Notes under the pieces: model-generated | Databases searched by the model: none | What the model was told of the DNA's origin: nothing | The model's input: only the letters and a program-made list of their open reading frames with translations | NCBI RefSeq assembly: GCF_016429255.1 | Contig: NZ_JAELUG010000006.1 | Location: forward strand, 1 to 64,000 | Direction of reading: 5' to 3' | Source of the DNA: Rhizobium sp. ASV8 | GTDB lineage: Bacteria; Pseudomonadota; Alphaproteobacteria; Rhizobiales; Rhizobiaceae | DNA length: 64,000 nucleotides | Part shown: positions 54,198 to 62,369 of the stretch, one piece after another | How the letters are laid out: each line of letters opens with the position of its first letter | Numbering within the stretch: position 1 is the first letter of the stretch | Made by a program: the position numbers and the translations under genes

Positions 54198-55205
54198 TCA
54201 GGCAACGAGGGAAAGGCGTTCTTTGGCGAGCAGTTCGATCGAGGCGAGCCGCTCGGCCGCCGTCAGTGCCGGAGTGTCGAGCACGAACTCCTCGACGCCG
54301 TAGCTGCGATGCAGCGCGTCGAGTTCGGCACGAATTTGGGCGGCCGTGCCGTGCAAGACGCTCGGCACCTTCTCTTCGGTGCGGTAATCCGTGACACCGG
54401 CCTGACGGGCGAACTCCGCCGCCTGCTCCTGGGTGCCGACATTGACGCTCTGACCGTTGGGCAGGAAGAGCTTGACGATGCGAAGCTGGCCGACGCGCTC
54501 GCGGGCATGGGTCTCGCTTTCGGCGGCGAAGGCTGCGAGCGCCAGGATCGGAACCTTGCCGCCCGTCGCACGCCCGTAAGCTTCGAAGGTCTTGCGCAGA
54601 TTTTCCGGATCGCCATTCAGATGACCGGCGAAGACCAGCGTCCAGCCCTTGTCCGCAGCAAGCTCTGCGCTCTCGACGCTGGCTCCAAGGAGGAAGCGCT
54701 CCGCTGCGCGAGGGGGAAACGGCGTCGCCAGGGCACCTTCGGATCGCGGATCGGCAGCGAGATAGCCATTCAGGTCGGAAAGCTGTTCAGCAAAGCTCGG
54801 CTTCTTTTCCGGATCGATGGCGACTTGTAGTGCCCGTGTCGACAGCGGAAAGCCGCCCGGCGCCTTGCCGACACCGAGATCGATGCGGCCGGGCGCAAGC
54901 GAGGCCAGCAGATTGAAGGCTTCGGCAACCTTATAGGCGCTGTAGTGCTGCAACATGACGCCGCCCGAGCCGATACGGATCTTCGACGTTCTGGCGATGA
55001 GATAGGCAATCAGCACTTCCGGTGCCGAACTTGCGAGGTTCGCCATATTGTGATGCTCGGCGACCCAGAAGCGATGATAGCCAAGTTCTTCGGCTCTGAC
55101 GGCCAATCGAGCGGTGACGCCGAGAGCATCGGTGGCGCTAAGCCCCTGCTCGATAGGGCTCTTGTCGAGAAGGCTGAGGAGATAGGACATGCCGGTTCGT
55201 TTCAT
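54198..55205 (-). CDS. LLM-class monooxygenase (MsnO8-like), first gene of the sulfur operon
   Basis: The 335-residue protein is a luciferase-like monooxygenase with YLLSLLDKSPIEQGLSATDA, GYHRFWVAEHHNMANLASSA, RIGSGGVMLQHYSAYKVAEA and APGRIDLGVGKAPGGFPLST, which is the arrangement of the MsnO8/YhbW type. Substrates of these proteins are mostly unknown. GAGG lies 9 bases before the ATG. It heads the minus-strand operon, and its promoter region carries the TATAATCTATAAAAA element at 55237. Confidence 0.9.
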   Translation of the reverse strand: MKRTGMSYLLSLLDKSPIEQGLSATDALGVTARLAVRAEELGYHRFWVAEHHNMANLASSAPEVLIAYLIARTSKIRIGSGGVMLQHYSAYKVAEAFNLLASLAPGRIDLGVGKAPGGFPLSTRALQVAIDPEKKPSFAEQLSDLNGYLAADPRSEGALATPFPPRAAERFLLGASVESAELAADKGWTLVFAGHLNGDPENLRKTFEAYGRATGGKVPILALAAFAAESETHARERVGQLRIVKLFLPNGQSVNVGTQEQAAEFARQAGVTDYRTEEKVPSVLHGTAAQIRAELDALHRSYGVEEFVLDTPALTAAERLASIELLAKERLSLVA

Positions 55206-55591
55206 CCATAATTGCCTCGATGCCGACCATCAAAGCTATAATCTATAAAAAGCATAGATTTTAAGGAATTTAAGAAACGGCTTTCTCTTTCTTCCATCCA
55301 ATGCGAAAAAAATAAGCATTTCATCATATGATGGCGAAGCGGCCACGGCATGACGCGTGATTGCGAGCGAACCGACAACCTGTGCTTTAAAAATGCCACA
55401 AGCGTTCGTTAGCCGATTTGCCGGACAGGGGTTCTGAAGCTATCAAGATTCCGCCAGCCGCAATGGAGATCCCCGCCCGATATCAGCGTCCACGGCTCTT
55501 CCGCGTCTATCGCAAAGGAATTAAGATAGGCTATGATGTGCGACAGATCGCTGGAAATGATTGGCTTGTCAGCAGAGATACGAAATCACGC
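55206..55591. other. divergent promoter region of the sulfur operon and the cdh gene
   Basis: About 385 bases. The left part is AT-rich and carries the shared element and an inverted repeat (55237-55260). A frame continuous with the cdh gene extends back to 55418 but has no ribosome site or family similarity there. No other gene is seen. Confidence 0.5.
55237..55260. promoter_or_regulatory. shared sulfur-operon element, copy 1
   Basis: TATAATCTATAAAAA begins at 55237. AATCTAT (55240-55246) and ATAGATT (55254-55260) also form a 7-bp inverted repeat with a seven-base spacer. It lies 32-55 bases upstream of the first gene of the minus-strand sulfur operon. The same core, TATAGTCTATAAAAA, is found upstream of tauA. 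A LysR-type sulfur regulator (CysB/Cbl/SsuR-like) is the expected class of protein, by inference. Confidence 0.55.
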
Positions 55592-56335
55592 ATGAAATAT
55601 CGTCCTGTTGTTCTTATCGGCTTTCTCGCTGTAGCAGTCATCGTCATGAGTTCCTTCGTCAGCCGCTCGGCTCTGGGGCTGGTTGTCAGAACCTGCGAGA
55701 TCAACTCCGCGCTGACGGGATCGCCCTACCCGTGCCTCAAAGTCGTTCAGGCACAGGACCCGTTGTCGTCCTACGCAGTATTGCGGGAACCGACAGACAA
55801 GGAGAGAACAATCCTTGCGCCGCTGGCTGATGTGCCCGGTATCGAAGACCCTCGCCTTCTGACGGCAGAGGCGCCAAACTATTTTGATGACGCGTGGCGG
55901 GAGCAATCGACCGGCACCGGCCTGCGCACGGAAAAGGTTTCGACGCAGCGCTTTGCGCTGGCGATAAACGCCGCCAATTGGCGTACGCAGGATCGGCTTC
56001 ATATCCATATGGGGTGCGAAACGCCGCGCTTTCGCGCGCTCCTGAAGACACATGCGGCAGACATCGGAAGCGACCGATTTACAAACCTGAAGACCAAAGC
56101 CGGCTGGTGGGCACTCTTCCACCAGGCCGATGACCTCACAAATCTGAACCCGTTGAAGCTCGTCGCAGACGGCTTGGAAGGCGCCCGCTCCGACATGGAG
56201 AACGTTGTCGTTGGCGTCTTCGGCGCGACATCCCCGGAGGGTCAGCGCGGCTTTTATATTCTGGCAAGAATAATGGGAGAAAACAAATCCCGCGGATCTG
56301 CAGAGGACATGATCGATCCCAAGTGCCAGCTCTAA
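55592..56335 (+). CDS. cdh: CDP-diacylglycerol pyrophosphatase
   Basis: Cdh hydrolyses CDP-diacylglycerol to phosphatidic acid and CMP. The 247-residue protein matches E. coli Cdh in length and layout: an N-terminal membrane anchor (VVLIGFLAVAVIVMSSFV), conserved cysteines (CEINSALTGSPYPC), and the HIT-like active site AINAANWRTQDRLHIHMGC. The start at 55592 has GAGATACG upstream and puts the anchor at the N-terminus. It sits alone between two divergently arranged sulfur operons, with no evident link to them. Confidence 0.88.
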   Translation: MKYRPVVLIGFLAVAVIVMSSFVSRSALGLVVRTCEINSALTGSPYPCLKVVQAQDPLSSYAVLREPTDKERTILAPLADVPGIEDPRLLTAEAPNYFDDAWREQSTGTGLRTEKVSTQRFALAINAANWRTQDRLHIHMGCETPRFRALLKTHAADIGSDRFTNLKTKAGWWALFHQADDLTNLNPLKLVADGLEGARSDMENVVVGVFGATSPEGQRGFYILARIMGENKSRGSAEDMIDPKCQL

Positions 56336-56657
56336 CATCCGGCAAGCCGTTACGATTTTTCTGACCTGTGTAGGCAGAAGGGATGCGCGAAAGTCAGGGT
56401 CGCGCCCCTGCTGAAGCAGAGCGCTTGAAAGAGGTCCTGCGCCACCTCCAAGCAAGTATCCAACTTTCGTTCCTTCTGGCGCCTCTTGCTTCAAAATGCG
56501 TTGACTCCGCCGTGGGCGTCAATTTAGACAAACCATTCCCCTTATAGTCTATAAAAATAGTTTGTTATTTCTATCGATCACCCCGTTCCTTTCGCTAGGC
56601 TTTATCCATTGAAGTCAGGGAACCGCCGGAAATTGACACCCGGCAAAGGGGACAGAT
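56336..56657. other. upstream region of the tau operon
   Basis: About 320 bases between cdh and tauA. The right half is AT-rich and contains the shared element at 56542. The left half is GC-rich with no convincing frame or terminator. The tauA promoter should lie between 56540 and 56640. Confidence 0.45.
56542..56560. promoter_or_regulatory. shared sulfur-operon element, copy 2
   Basis: TTATAG-T-CTATAA (56542-56554) is a perfect 6-bp inverted repeat with a one-base centre, extended to TATAGTCTATAAAAATAG. It is about 100 bases upstream of tauA. The 15-base core differs by one base from the element upstream of the minus-strand sulfur operon at 55237. Confidence 0.55.
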
Positions 56658-57671
56658 ATGAAATTCAAGCAATTCGTCGCCGCGGCTGCGTTCGGTCTCG
56701 CGAGCATCTCGATGGCGATCTCCGCAAACGCGGCCGATAAAAAGGTCGTCGTCGGCTATCAGACCGATGCATTGCCATCCTCCGTCGCCATCGCCAACGG
56801 CGATTTCATCAAGGAGACCGGCTATAAGATCGACTTCCGCAAGTTCAACTCGGGAGCAGAGATCTTCGCCGCCATCGCATCGGGTGATGTCCAGATCGGC
56901 TATGTCGGCTCGAGCCCGTTTGCAGCGGCCGCATCACGGGGCCTTGAGGTCAAGGCCTTCTATCTCTCGTCCATCTCCGGCATCGATGAAGCGCTCGTGG
57001 TGCGCAACGGTTCCGGCATCAACACGCTCGCTGACCTCAAGGGCAAGAAGCTGGCGGCAGCGCCCGTTTCGACCGACCACTACCAGTTGCTCGCGCTTAT
57101 CAAGTCGCTCGGCCTCACGGAAAAGGACGTGCAGGTCTTCGCCATCCCGCAGCCGGAAATCGTCGCCAGCTACAATCGCGGCGATATCGACGGCGGCTTC
57201 GTCTGGGATCCGGCACTGAGCGAACTGAAGAAAGGCGGCAAGGTGCTCGTCACCTCAAAGGACGTCGCCGACAAGGGCGCTCCAACCTTCTCCGCTTGGG
57301 TGGCAACATCGAAATTCGCGGCCGACAACCCGCAGTTCCTGAAGGCCTATGCCTCTGTCATCAACAAATACTATGCCTCTTTCGCCGCGGACAAGACGGC
57401 CTGGGGACCGGACAGCGATAACGCAAAGTCTCTTGCCAAGCTGCTCGGCGGCACGGCGGATCAGCAGGCGGCGGCGCTCAAGAACCTTACGCTCCTGACA
57501 CCCGACGTGCAGGCATCGGCCGATTGGCTCGGTGGCGGCGAAAAGTCGGGAGCGGCAAAGATCCTGAAGGACACGGCAACCTTCCTGAAGGGTCAAGGCA
57601 AAGTCTCTGATGTCCTGCCGAACTACGGCGCCTTCGTCACGGCCGACGCACTTGTCAGTGCGAGCAACTGA
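56658..57671 (+). CDS. tauA: taurine/sulfonate ABC transporter substrate-binding protein
   Basis: TauA delivers taurine or another alkanesulfonate to TauBC for use as a sulfur source. The 337-residue protein has a signal peptide ([18 protein letters not shown], cut before ADKK) and the sulfonate-binding fold: [60 protein letters not shown] and [16 protein letters not shown], all typical of TauA. It is first in a four-gene operon, preceded by GGGGACAG. Confidence 0.94.
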   Translation: MKFKQFVAAAAFGLASISMAISANAADKKVVVGYQTDALPSSVAIANGDFIKETGYKIDFRKFNSGAEIFAAIASGDVQIGYVGSSPFAAAASRGLEVKAFYLSSISGIDEALVVRNGSGINTLADLKGKKLAAAPVSTDHYQLLALIKSLGLTEKDVQVFAIPQPEIVASYNRGDIDGGFVWDPALSELKKGGKVLVTSKDVADKGAPTFSAWVATSKFAADNPQFLKAYASVINKYYASFAADKTAWGPDSDNAKSLAKLLGGTADQQAAALKNLTLLTPDVQASADWLGGGEKSGAAKILKDTATFLKGQGKVSDVLPNYGAFVTADALVSASN

Positions 57672-57726
57672 TCCCCGCTGGCGCCGGCGCGCCTACCGCG
57701 CCGGCGTCGAACCTTCGAGAAAAGAC

Positions 57727-58515
57727 ATGCTTCAAGTCGATCACGCCAGTGTATTCTTCGCAGCGCGCGACGGGAGAACCGTTCATGCGCTCGATCGCGT
57801 CTCCTTCAACATTCCCGAACGCGGCATTGTCGTCGCCCTGGGAGCGTCGGGTTGCGGCAAATCAACATTGCTCAATGCGATCGCCGGCTTCCTGCCACTC
57901 TCGGAGGGGACCATCACCCTGGATGGCAGGCCGGTCTCAGGCCCCGGTTCCGATCGTGGCGTGGTTTTCCAGAAAGACTCGTTACTGCCGTGGAAATCCG
58001 TCCTTGATAATGTCGCGCTCGGTCTGAAATTTGCGGGTCTAGGGCGGCGGGAGCGGCACGAGCGTGCTTCGGAGCTCCTTCGCCTCGTCGGCCTGACTGA
58101 CTTTGCAAACGCGTCGCCCTATGAACTCTCGGGCGGAATGCGCCAGCGCGTTGGCATCGCGCGCGCATTGGCGACCGACCCGGACATCCTGCTCATGGAC
58201 GAACCCTTCGGCGCGCTCGACAGCCTGACGAGGGAACAGATGCAGGAACTGCTCGTCTCCATCTGGGCCAGAACCAACAAGCGGATCTTCTTCATAACCC
58301 ATTCGATCGAAGAGGCCCTGTTTCTGGGCACCGAGGTGCTGGTGATGTCACCGCGACCTGGCCGCGTCATCGCCCGGTTCGATCTCGATTTCGTGCATCG
58401 CCTGGCTGCCAGTGGCGACGCCAGATCGATCCTGACCTCTCCCGAATTTGCCGAACTCAGAGAGGAAATTCGCGCAATCCTGCACAATGCAGACAACATC
58501 AGGAGCGCGGCATGA
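57727..58515 (+). CDS. tauB: taurine ABC transporter ATP-binding protein
   Basis: TauB powers sulfonate import. The 262-residue protein has Walker [11 protein letters not shown]-loop [20 protein letters not shown], signature [19 protein letters not shown] and Walker [14 protein letters not shown], the standard NitT/TauT pattern. The start at 57727 gives a normal N-terminus ([16 protein letters not shown]); the frame is open into the tauA 3' end but that part is not coding. It overlaps tauC by 4 bases. Confidence 0.95.
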   Translation: MLQVDHASVFFAARDGRTVHALDRVSFNIPERGIVVALGASGCGKSTLLNAIAGFLPLSEGTITLDGRPVSGPGSDRGVVFQKDSLLPWKSVLDNVALGLKFAGLGRRERHERASELLRLVGLTDFANASPYELSGGMRQRVGIARALATDPDILLMDEPFGALDSLTREQMQELLVSIWARTNKRIFFITHSIEEALFLGTEVLVMSPRPGRVIARFDLDFVHRLAASGDARSILTSPEFAELREEIRAILHNADNIRSAA

Positions 58516-59366
58516 CCGACATTTCTGGAACGCGTCCCGTTATCGCCCGTTCGCCGGAAGCAAAGGCTAAGCTTGTTCGCATGCCGGGCTTCGGCGTCGG
58601 TTCCAAGCCGACGATCGCCATCAGCCTCGCAACGGGCATTGTCTTCCTCGCGGCATGGTGGTTGGTGTCCAAACTCGGCCTGGTCTCGCATCTCTTCTTG
58701 CCCCGGCCCGATGAAGTTCTGACGCAGATCGGCGTCGTCTATCGCGACGGCTATGCCGGCGCCTCGCTCTCGGAACACATAGTCGCCAGCCTGTTTCGCA
58801 TCGTCGTTGCCGCAGCGATCGCAATCGTGGTCGGTATTCCCGTCGGCCTGTTGATGGGCCTCAGTCGTTGGGCAAAGGGAATTCTCGATACGCCCATCGA
58901 ATTCTACTGGCCGCTGCCTCCGCTTTCGTATCTGCCGCTGATGATCATCTGGCTCGGCATTGGTGAAACCTCGAAGATCACGCTCCTGGTGCTCGCCATG
59001 TTCGCGCCTATCTGCCTGTCCGCTCAGGCGGGCGTCCGCTCGCTACCTCTTGAGCGTGTCAATGCGGCGCGTTCGCTTGGCGCAAGCCGGCTGCAGCTCT
59101 TCCTTTCCATCGTCCTGCCTTCGGCCTTGCCGGAGATCCTGACCGGCGTGAGGATTGCGTTCGGGATCGGCTGGGGAACTCTGGTGGCAGCCGAACTCAT
59201 CGCCTCAACCCGCGGCATCGGCTTCATGATCATGTCGGCATCGCAATTCCTGGCAACCGACGTCGTCTTCGTCGGCATCGGCATCATCGCGATCTGCGCC
59301 TTTGCCTTCACAGCGGCGATACGCATCCTCGAGACAGTTCTCGTTCCCTGGAAGGGGAAACTCTGA
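58512..59366 (+). CDS. tauC: taurine ABC transporter permease
   Basis: The 284-residue inner-membrane protein has about six helices and the binding-protein-dependent transport signature [20 protein letters not shown] (EAA loop, near residue 180). Segments [15 protein letters not shown] and [20 protein letters not shown] are typical of TauC/SsuC. Its start overlaps the tauB stop. It forms the sulfonate importer together with TauA and TauB. Confidence 0.94.
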   Translation: MTDISGTRPVIARSPEAKAKLVRMPGFGVGSKPTIAISLATGIVFLAAWWLVSKLGLVSHLFLPRPDEVLTQIGVVYRDGYAGASLSEHIVASLFRIVVAAAIAIVVGIPVGLLMGLSRWAKGILDTPIEFYWPLPPLSYLPLMIIWLGIGETSKITLLVLAMFAPICLSAQAGVRSLPLERVNAARSLGASRLQLFLSIVLPSALPEILTGVRIAFGIGWGTLVAAELIASTRGIGFMIMSASQFLATDVVFVGIGIIAICAFAFTAAIRILETVLVPWKGKL

Positions 59367-59420
59367 GCGCAGGACGCACAGGCGTCGCCAATCTCGGTCG
59401 CGGCGGGAATTTCCCATCCA

Positions 59421-60503
59421 ATGCATGCAGGCATGGTCATGAGCAGCGAATTCCTCTGGTACATTCCCAACGATACGAAACCCGGCCATCGCGGCGATTC
59501 CGCCGTTGAAAATCACAATAGCCTGGAGACACTGACGAGCCATGCCAGAGCGCTGGAAGAGCATGGGTGGAAAGGCGCCCTGATCGGCACGGGTTGGGGA
59601 CGGCCCGATACCTTCACCGTTGCCGCTGCCCTTGCCGCCAGGACGACGAGCTTCGAGCCATTGATCGCCATCCGTCCAGGTTACTGGCGGCCCGCACAAT
59701 TCGCATCCGCGGCGGCCACCCTGGATCAGTTGAGCGGCGGTCGGGTGCGGGTCAACATCGTATCGGGCAAGGACAATCTATCCGCTTATGGTGACAGCGA
59801 GGGCGATCAGGCGCATCGGTACGACCGTACCCGGGAATTCATGCGACTGGTTCGCAGGCTCTGGACCGAGGAAAGCGTTACCTATGAAGGCGAACATTTC
59901 CGCGTTGCTCAATCGACGGCGGCGCCGCGGATCCAGGCTCGCGGCGAGCGCCGACACCCCAAGCTCTATTTCGGCGGCGCTTCGCAAGCTGCGGAGAGCG
60001 TCGCCGCCACGGAGGCCGACGTTCAGCTCTTCTGGGGCGAGCCGCTTGATGATATCGGGGAGCGGATCGAGCGCTTGACGTCTCTAAGCAAGGCGCTGGA
60101 TCGCGATCTCGCTCCACTCGAATTCGGCTTGCGCATCACCACGCTCGTACGCGAAACCAGCGCACGGGCATGGGCAGATGCCGAAGCAAAAGTCGCAAGA
60201 ATGGCCGAGGACAATGGAGCGGGCTGGCACGACCATCGCCAGTCGATAGCCGTCGGTCAGAGACGCCTGTTCGATCTCAATGCACGCGGCGATGTGCTCG
60301 ACGACAATCTCTACACCGCACCAGGCAAGTTCGGCGGCGGCGGGGCCGGAACGACGTGGCTGGTCGGATCCGCAGAAGAGGTTGCCGGCTCCCTGCGCAA
60401 ATACCGCGAACTGGGTATCACGCATTTCGTCCTCTCCGATACGCCCTATCTCACGGAAATCAGGCGGCAGGGGGATCAGCTATTGCCCCTTCTGCGCGAT
60501 TGA
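59421..60503 (+). CDS. SsuD-like FMNH2-dependent alkanesulfonate monooxygenase
   Basis: The 360-residue protein is a luciferase-like enzyme of the SsuD/MsuD type: FLWYIPNDTKPGHRGDSAVE, LEEHGWKGALIGTGWGRPD, IAIRPGYWRPAQFASAAATL, GGRVRVNIVSGKDNLSAYGD and GGASQAAESVAATEADVQLF. It would desulfonate imported alkanesulfonates to release sulfite. It follows tauC by 54 bases; taurine itself is usually cleaved by TauD, which is absent here, so the importer may serve other sulfonates. Several Met codons (59421, 59433, 59439) compete as the start. No flavin reductase (SsuE) gene is adjacent. Confidence 0.9.
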   Translation: MHAGMVMSSEFLWYIPNDTKPGHRGDSAVENHNSLETLTSHARALEEHGWKGALIGTGWGRPDTFTVAAALAARTTSFEPLIAIRPGYWRPAQFASAAATLDQLSGGRVRVNIVSGKDNLSAYGDSEGDQAHRYDRTREFMRLVRRLWTEESVTYEGEHFRVAQSTAAPRIQARGERRHPKLYFGGASQAAESVAATEADVQLFWGEPLDDIGERIERLTSLSKALDRDLAPLEFGLRITTLVRETSARAWADAEAKVARMAEDNGAGWHDHRQSIAVGQRRLFDLNARGDVLDDNLYTAPGKFGGGGAGTTWLVGSAEEVAGSLRKYRELGITHFVLSDTPYLTEIRRQGDQLLPLLRD

Positions 60504-60548
60504 TAGACGGAAAAGACCTTCGCTATACCCACAGAACATCGCGAGCAC

Positions 60549-60565
60549 GCGGCTTTCCAAGCCGC
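60549..60565 (+). terminator. hairpin after the sulfonate operon
   Basis: GCGGCTT-TCC-AAGCCGC is a 7-bp stem, extendable by one C-G pair, 45 bases after the monooxygenase stop. The downstream bases GCTCCGTCAATTATG are not T-rich, so it may be a partial terminator. Confidence 0.45.
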
Positions 60566-60577
60566 GCTCCGTCAATT

Positions 60578-60595
60578 ATGACGGTTTCATGACAA
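60578..60595 (-). promoter_or_regulatory. probable Pho box upstream of the DUF47-pit operon
   Basis: On the minus strand the site reads TTGTCAT-GAAA-CCGTCAT, two seven-base half sites with a four-base spacer, 12 of 14 matches to the PhoB consensus CTGTCAT-N4-CTGTCAT. It ends 19 bases before the DUF47 start codon, a position that fits repression. In Sinorhizobium meliloti PhoB represses the equivalent orfA-pit operon when phosphate is low. Confidence 0.7.
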
Positions 60596-60613
60596 TGAAT
60601 GCATGGAGCTTTG

Positions 60614-61255
60614 ATGTTAGGCTGGTTTCGCAAACTCATGCCGCGCGAGGATCGCTTTTTCGATCTCTTCGCGCAGCACTCGCGCACGATCGTCGGCGCC
60701 GCTGAAGCCCTGAACGAACTTTTGGCCGGCAAGGACATCGACGCGAAAGGTCGACGGATCGTCGAGCTGGAAAATCAGGCAGATGGCATCACGCGCGACG
60801 TGCTGCTTGCCGTGCGCCGAAGCTTCATCACGCCCTTCGACCGCGGCGACATCAAGGATCTCATCATGTCCATGGATGACGCCATCGACATGATGCACAA
60901 GACCGTGAAAACCATCCGGCTTTTCGAGCAAAAGAATTTCGACCCCGGCATGCAGCAGATGGGCGAAGTGATCGTCAAGGCAGCCCATCTGGTCGCCGAG
61001 GCCGTTCCCCTCCTCGATCGCATGGGGCCGAATGCCTCAAGACTGGCCAACCTCACGGAAGAGATCGTCAAGGTGGAAGGCCGCGCCGACGAACTCCATG
61101 ACCAGGGGCTGAAGGATCTGTTCCGCAATTACGGCGCCTCCAATGCCATGGCCTTTATCATCGGCAGCGAGATCTACGGCGAACTGGAAAAGGTGGTCGA
61201 CCGCTTCGAGGACGTCGCCAACGAGATCAACGGCATCGTGCTCGAGAGCGTCTGA
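60614..61255 (+). CDS. DUF47 family PhoU-like protein, Pit partner
   Basis: The 213-residue all-helical protein is the DUF47 (PhoU-like) type: GWFRKLMPREDRFFDLFAQH, FITPFDRGDIKDLIMSMDDA with the conserved acidic metal-binding motif, and IEVEGRADELHD-like VKVEGRADELHDQGL. It is encoded before pit in many bacteria and probably controls phosphate transport through Pit; this is the orfA gene of Sinorhizobium orfA-pit. The start at 60614 follows GGAG. Its stop overlaps the pit start by one base. Confidence 0.93.
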   Translation: MLGWFRKLMPREDRFFDLFAQHSRTIVGAAEALNELLAGKDIDAKGRRIVELENQADGITRDVLLAVRRSFITPFDRGDIKDLIMSMDDAIDMMHKTVKTIRLFEQKNFDPGMQQMGEVIVKAAHLVAEAVPLLDRMGPNASRLANLTEEIVKVEGRADELHDQGLKDLFRNYGASNAMAFIIGSEIYGELEKVVDRFEDVANEINGIVLESV

Positions 61256-62259
61256 TGGAGGCCACCCTCGCCTTTCCCTTGCTGGTGGGGATCATCGCCA
61301 CCGCCTTGTTCTTTGACTTTCTAAACGGGCTTCACGATGCGGCGAATTCCATCGCCACCATCGTGTCGACCCGTGTCCTGCGGCCGCAATATGCTGTGCT
61401 GTGGGCGGCGTTTTTCAACTTCATTGCCTTCATGTTCTTCGGGCTGCATGTGGCCGAGACGCTCGGAACCGGCATCATCGATCCCAGCATCGTCGATGCT
61501 TCGGTCATCTTTGCCGCGTTGCTGGGGGCGATCGTCTGGAACATCGTCACCTGGATATTCGGCATCCCCTCCAGCTCGTCACATGCGCTGGTCGGCGGGT
61601 TGATCGGCGCCGGTCTCGCCAAGGTCGGCGTAAGCTCGATCGTCTGGCTCGGTGTCTTCAAGACAGCCGGCGCGATCGTGATGTCCCCGCTGATCGGATT
61701 TGTGCTGGCGCTTTTTCTGGTCCTGATGGTGACGTGGCTGTTCGTGCGGCAGACACCCTTTGCCGTCGACAGCACGTTCCGTATTTTGCAATTCTTCTCC
61801 GCGTCGCTCTATTCGCTCGGACACGGCGGCAACGATGCGCAGAAGACCATGGGCATCATCGCTATTCTCCTTTATTCTCAAGGATATGGCGGCAGTTCCT
61901 TCCATGTGCCTCTATGGGTCGTGCTTTCTTGCCAGACGGCCATGGCGCTCGGCACGCTGTTTGGCGGATGGCGGATCGTGCACACGATGGGCTCGAAGAT
62001 CACCCGCCTCAACCCGATGCAAGGCTTCTGCGCGGAGACCGGTGGCGCGCTGACGCTCTTTGCCGCGACCTGGCTTGGCATACCGGTATCCACCACCCAT
62101 ACGATTACCGGCGCCATCATCGGCGTTGGCGCGGCGAGACGCGTGTCGGCCGTCCGCTGGGGCATTGCCGGCAATATCGTCATCGCCTGGATTATCACGC
62201 TTCCGGCCGCTGCCGGCATTTCGGCCCTTTCCTATTGGGCCATGCAGCTCCTGAAGTGA
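61255..62259 (+). CDS. pit: low-affinity inorganic phosphate transporter
   Basis: Pit imports phosphate as a metal-phosphate complex with protons. The 334-residue membrane protein has the two PiT repeats: FDFLNGLHDAANSIATIVST in the first half and SLGHGGNDAQKTMGIIAILL plus GIPVSTTHTITGAIIGVGAA in the second. Length is normal for the short rhizobial form. It is coupled to the DUF47 gene (TGATG) and under the same Pho-box promoter, so it is expected to work when phosphate is plentiful. Confidence 0.95.
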   Translation: MEATLAFPLLVGIIATALFFDFLNGLHDAANSIATIVSTRVLRPQYAVLWAAFFNFIAFMFFGLHVAETLGTGIIDPSIVDASVIFAALLGAIVWNIVTWIFGIPSSSSHALVGGLIGAGLAKVGVSSIVWLGVFKTAGAIVMSPLIGFVLALFLVLMVTWLFVRQTPFAVDSTFRILQFFSASLYSLGHGGNDAQKTMGIIAILLYSQGYGGSSFHVPLWVVLSCQTAMALGTLFGGWRIVHTMGSKITRLNPMQGFCAETGGALTLFAATWLGIPVSTTHTITGAIIGVGAARRVSAVRWGIAGNIVIAWIITLPAAAGISALSYWAMQLLK

Positions 62260-62266
62260 GCGATAA

Positions 62267-62286
62267 AAACCGGATTCCTCCGGTTT
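62267..62286. terminator. hairpin after pit
   Basis: AAACCGGA-TTCC-TCCGGTTT is a perfect 8-bp stem 7 bases past the pit stop. The plus-strand tail is poor (CACAAAA), while on the minus strand the stem is followed by TTATCG. It can act with the next hairpin as a two-way barrier. Confidence 0.65.
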
Positions 62287-62296
62287 CACAAAAAAA

Positions 62297-62320
62297 GATC
62301 GCGACCAATTGGTCGCGATC
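62297..62320 (-). terminator. intrinsic terminator of the chemoreceptor gene
   Basis: GATCGCGACC-AATT-GGTCGCGATC is a perfect 10-bp stem. On the minus strand it is followed directly by TTTTTTTGTG. It lies 49 bases past the chemoreceptor stop. Confidence 0.9.
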
Positions 62321-62369
62321 CAGAATAGTAAACTATATCAATGCTCTATTGAGCGCCGGATGCGCAGCA

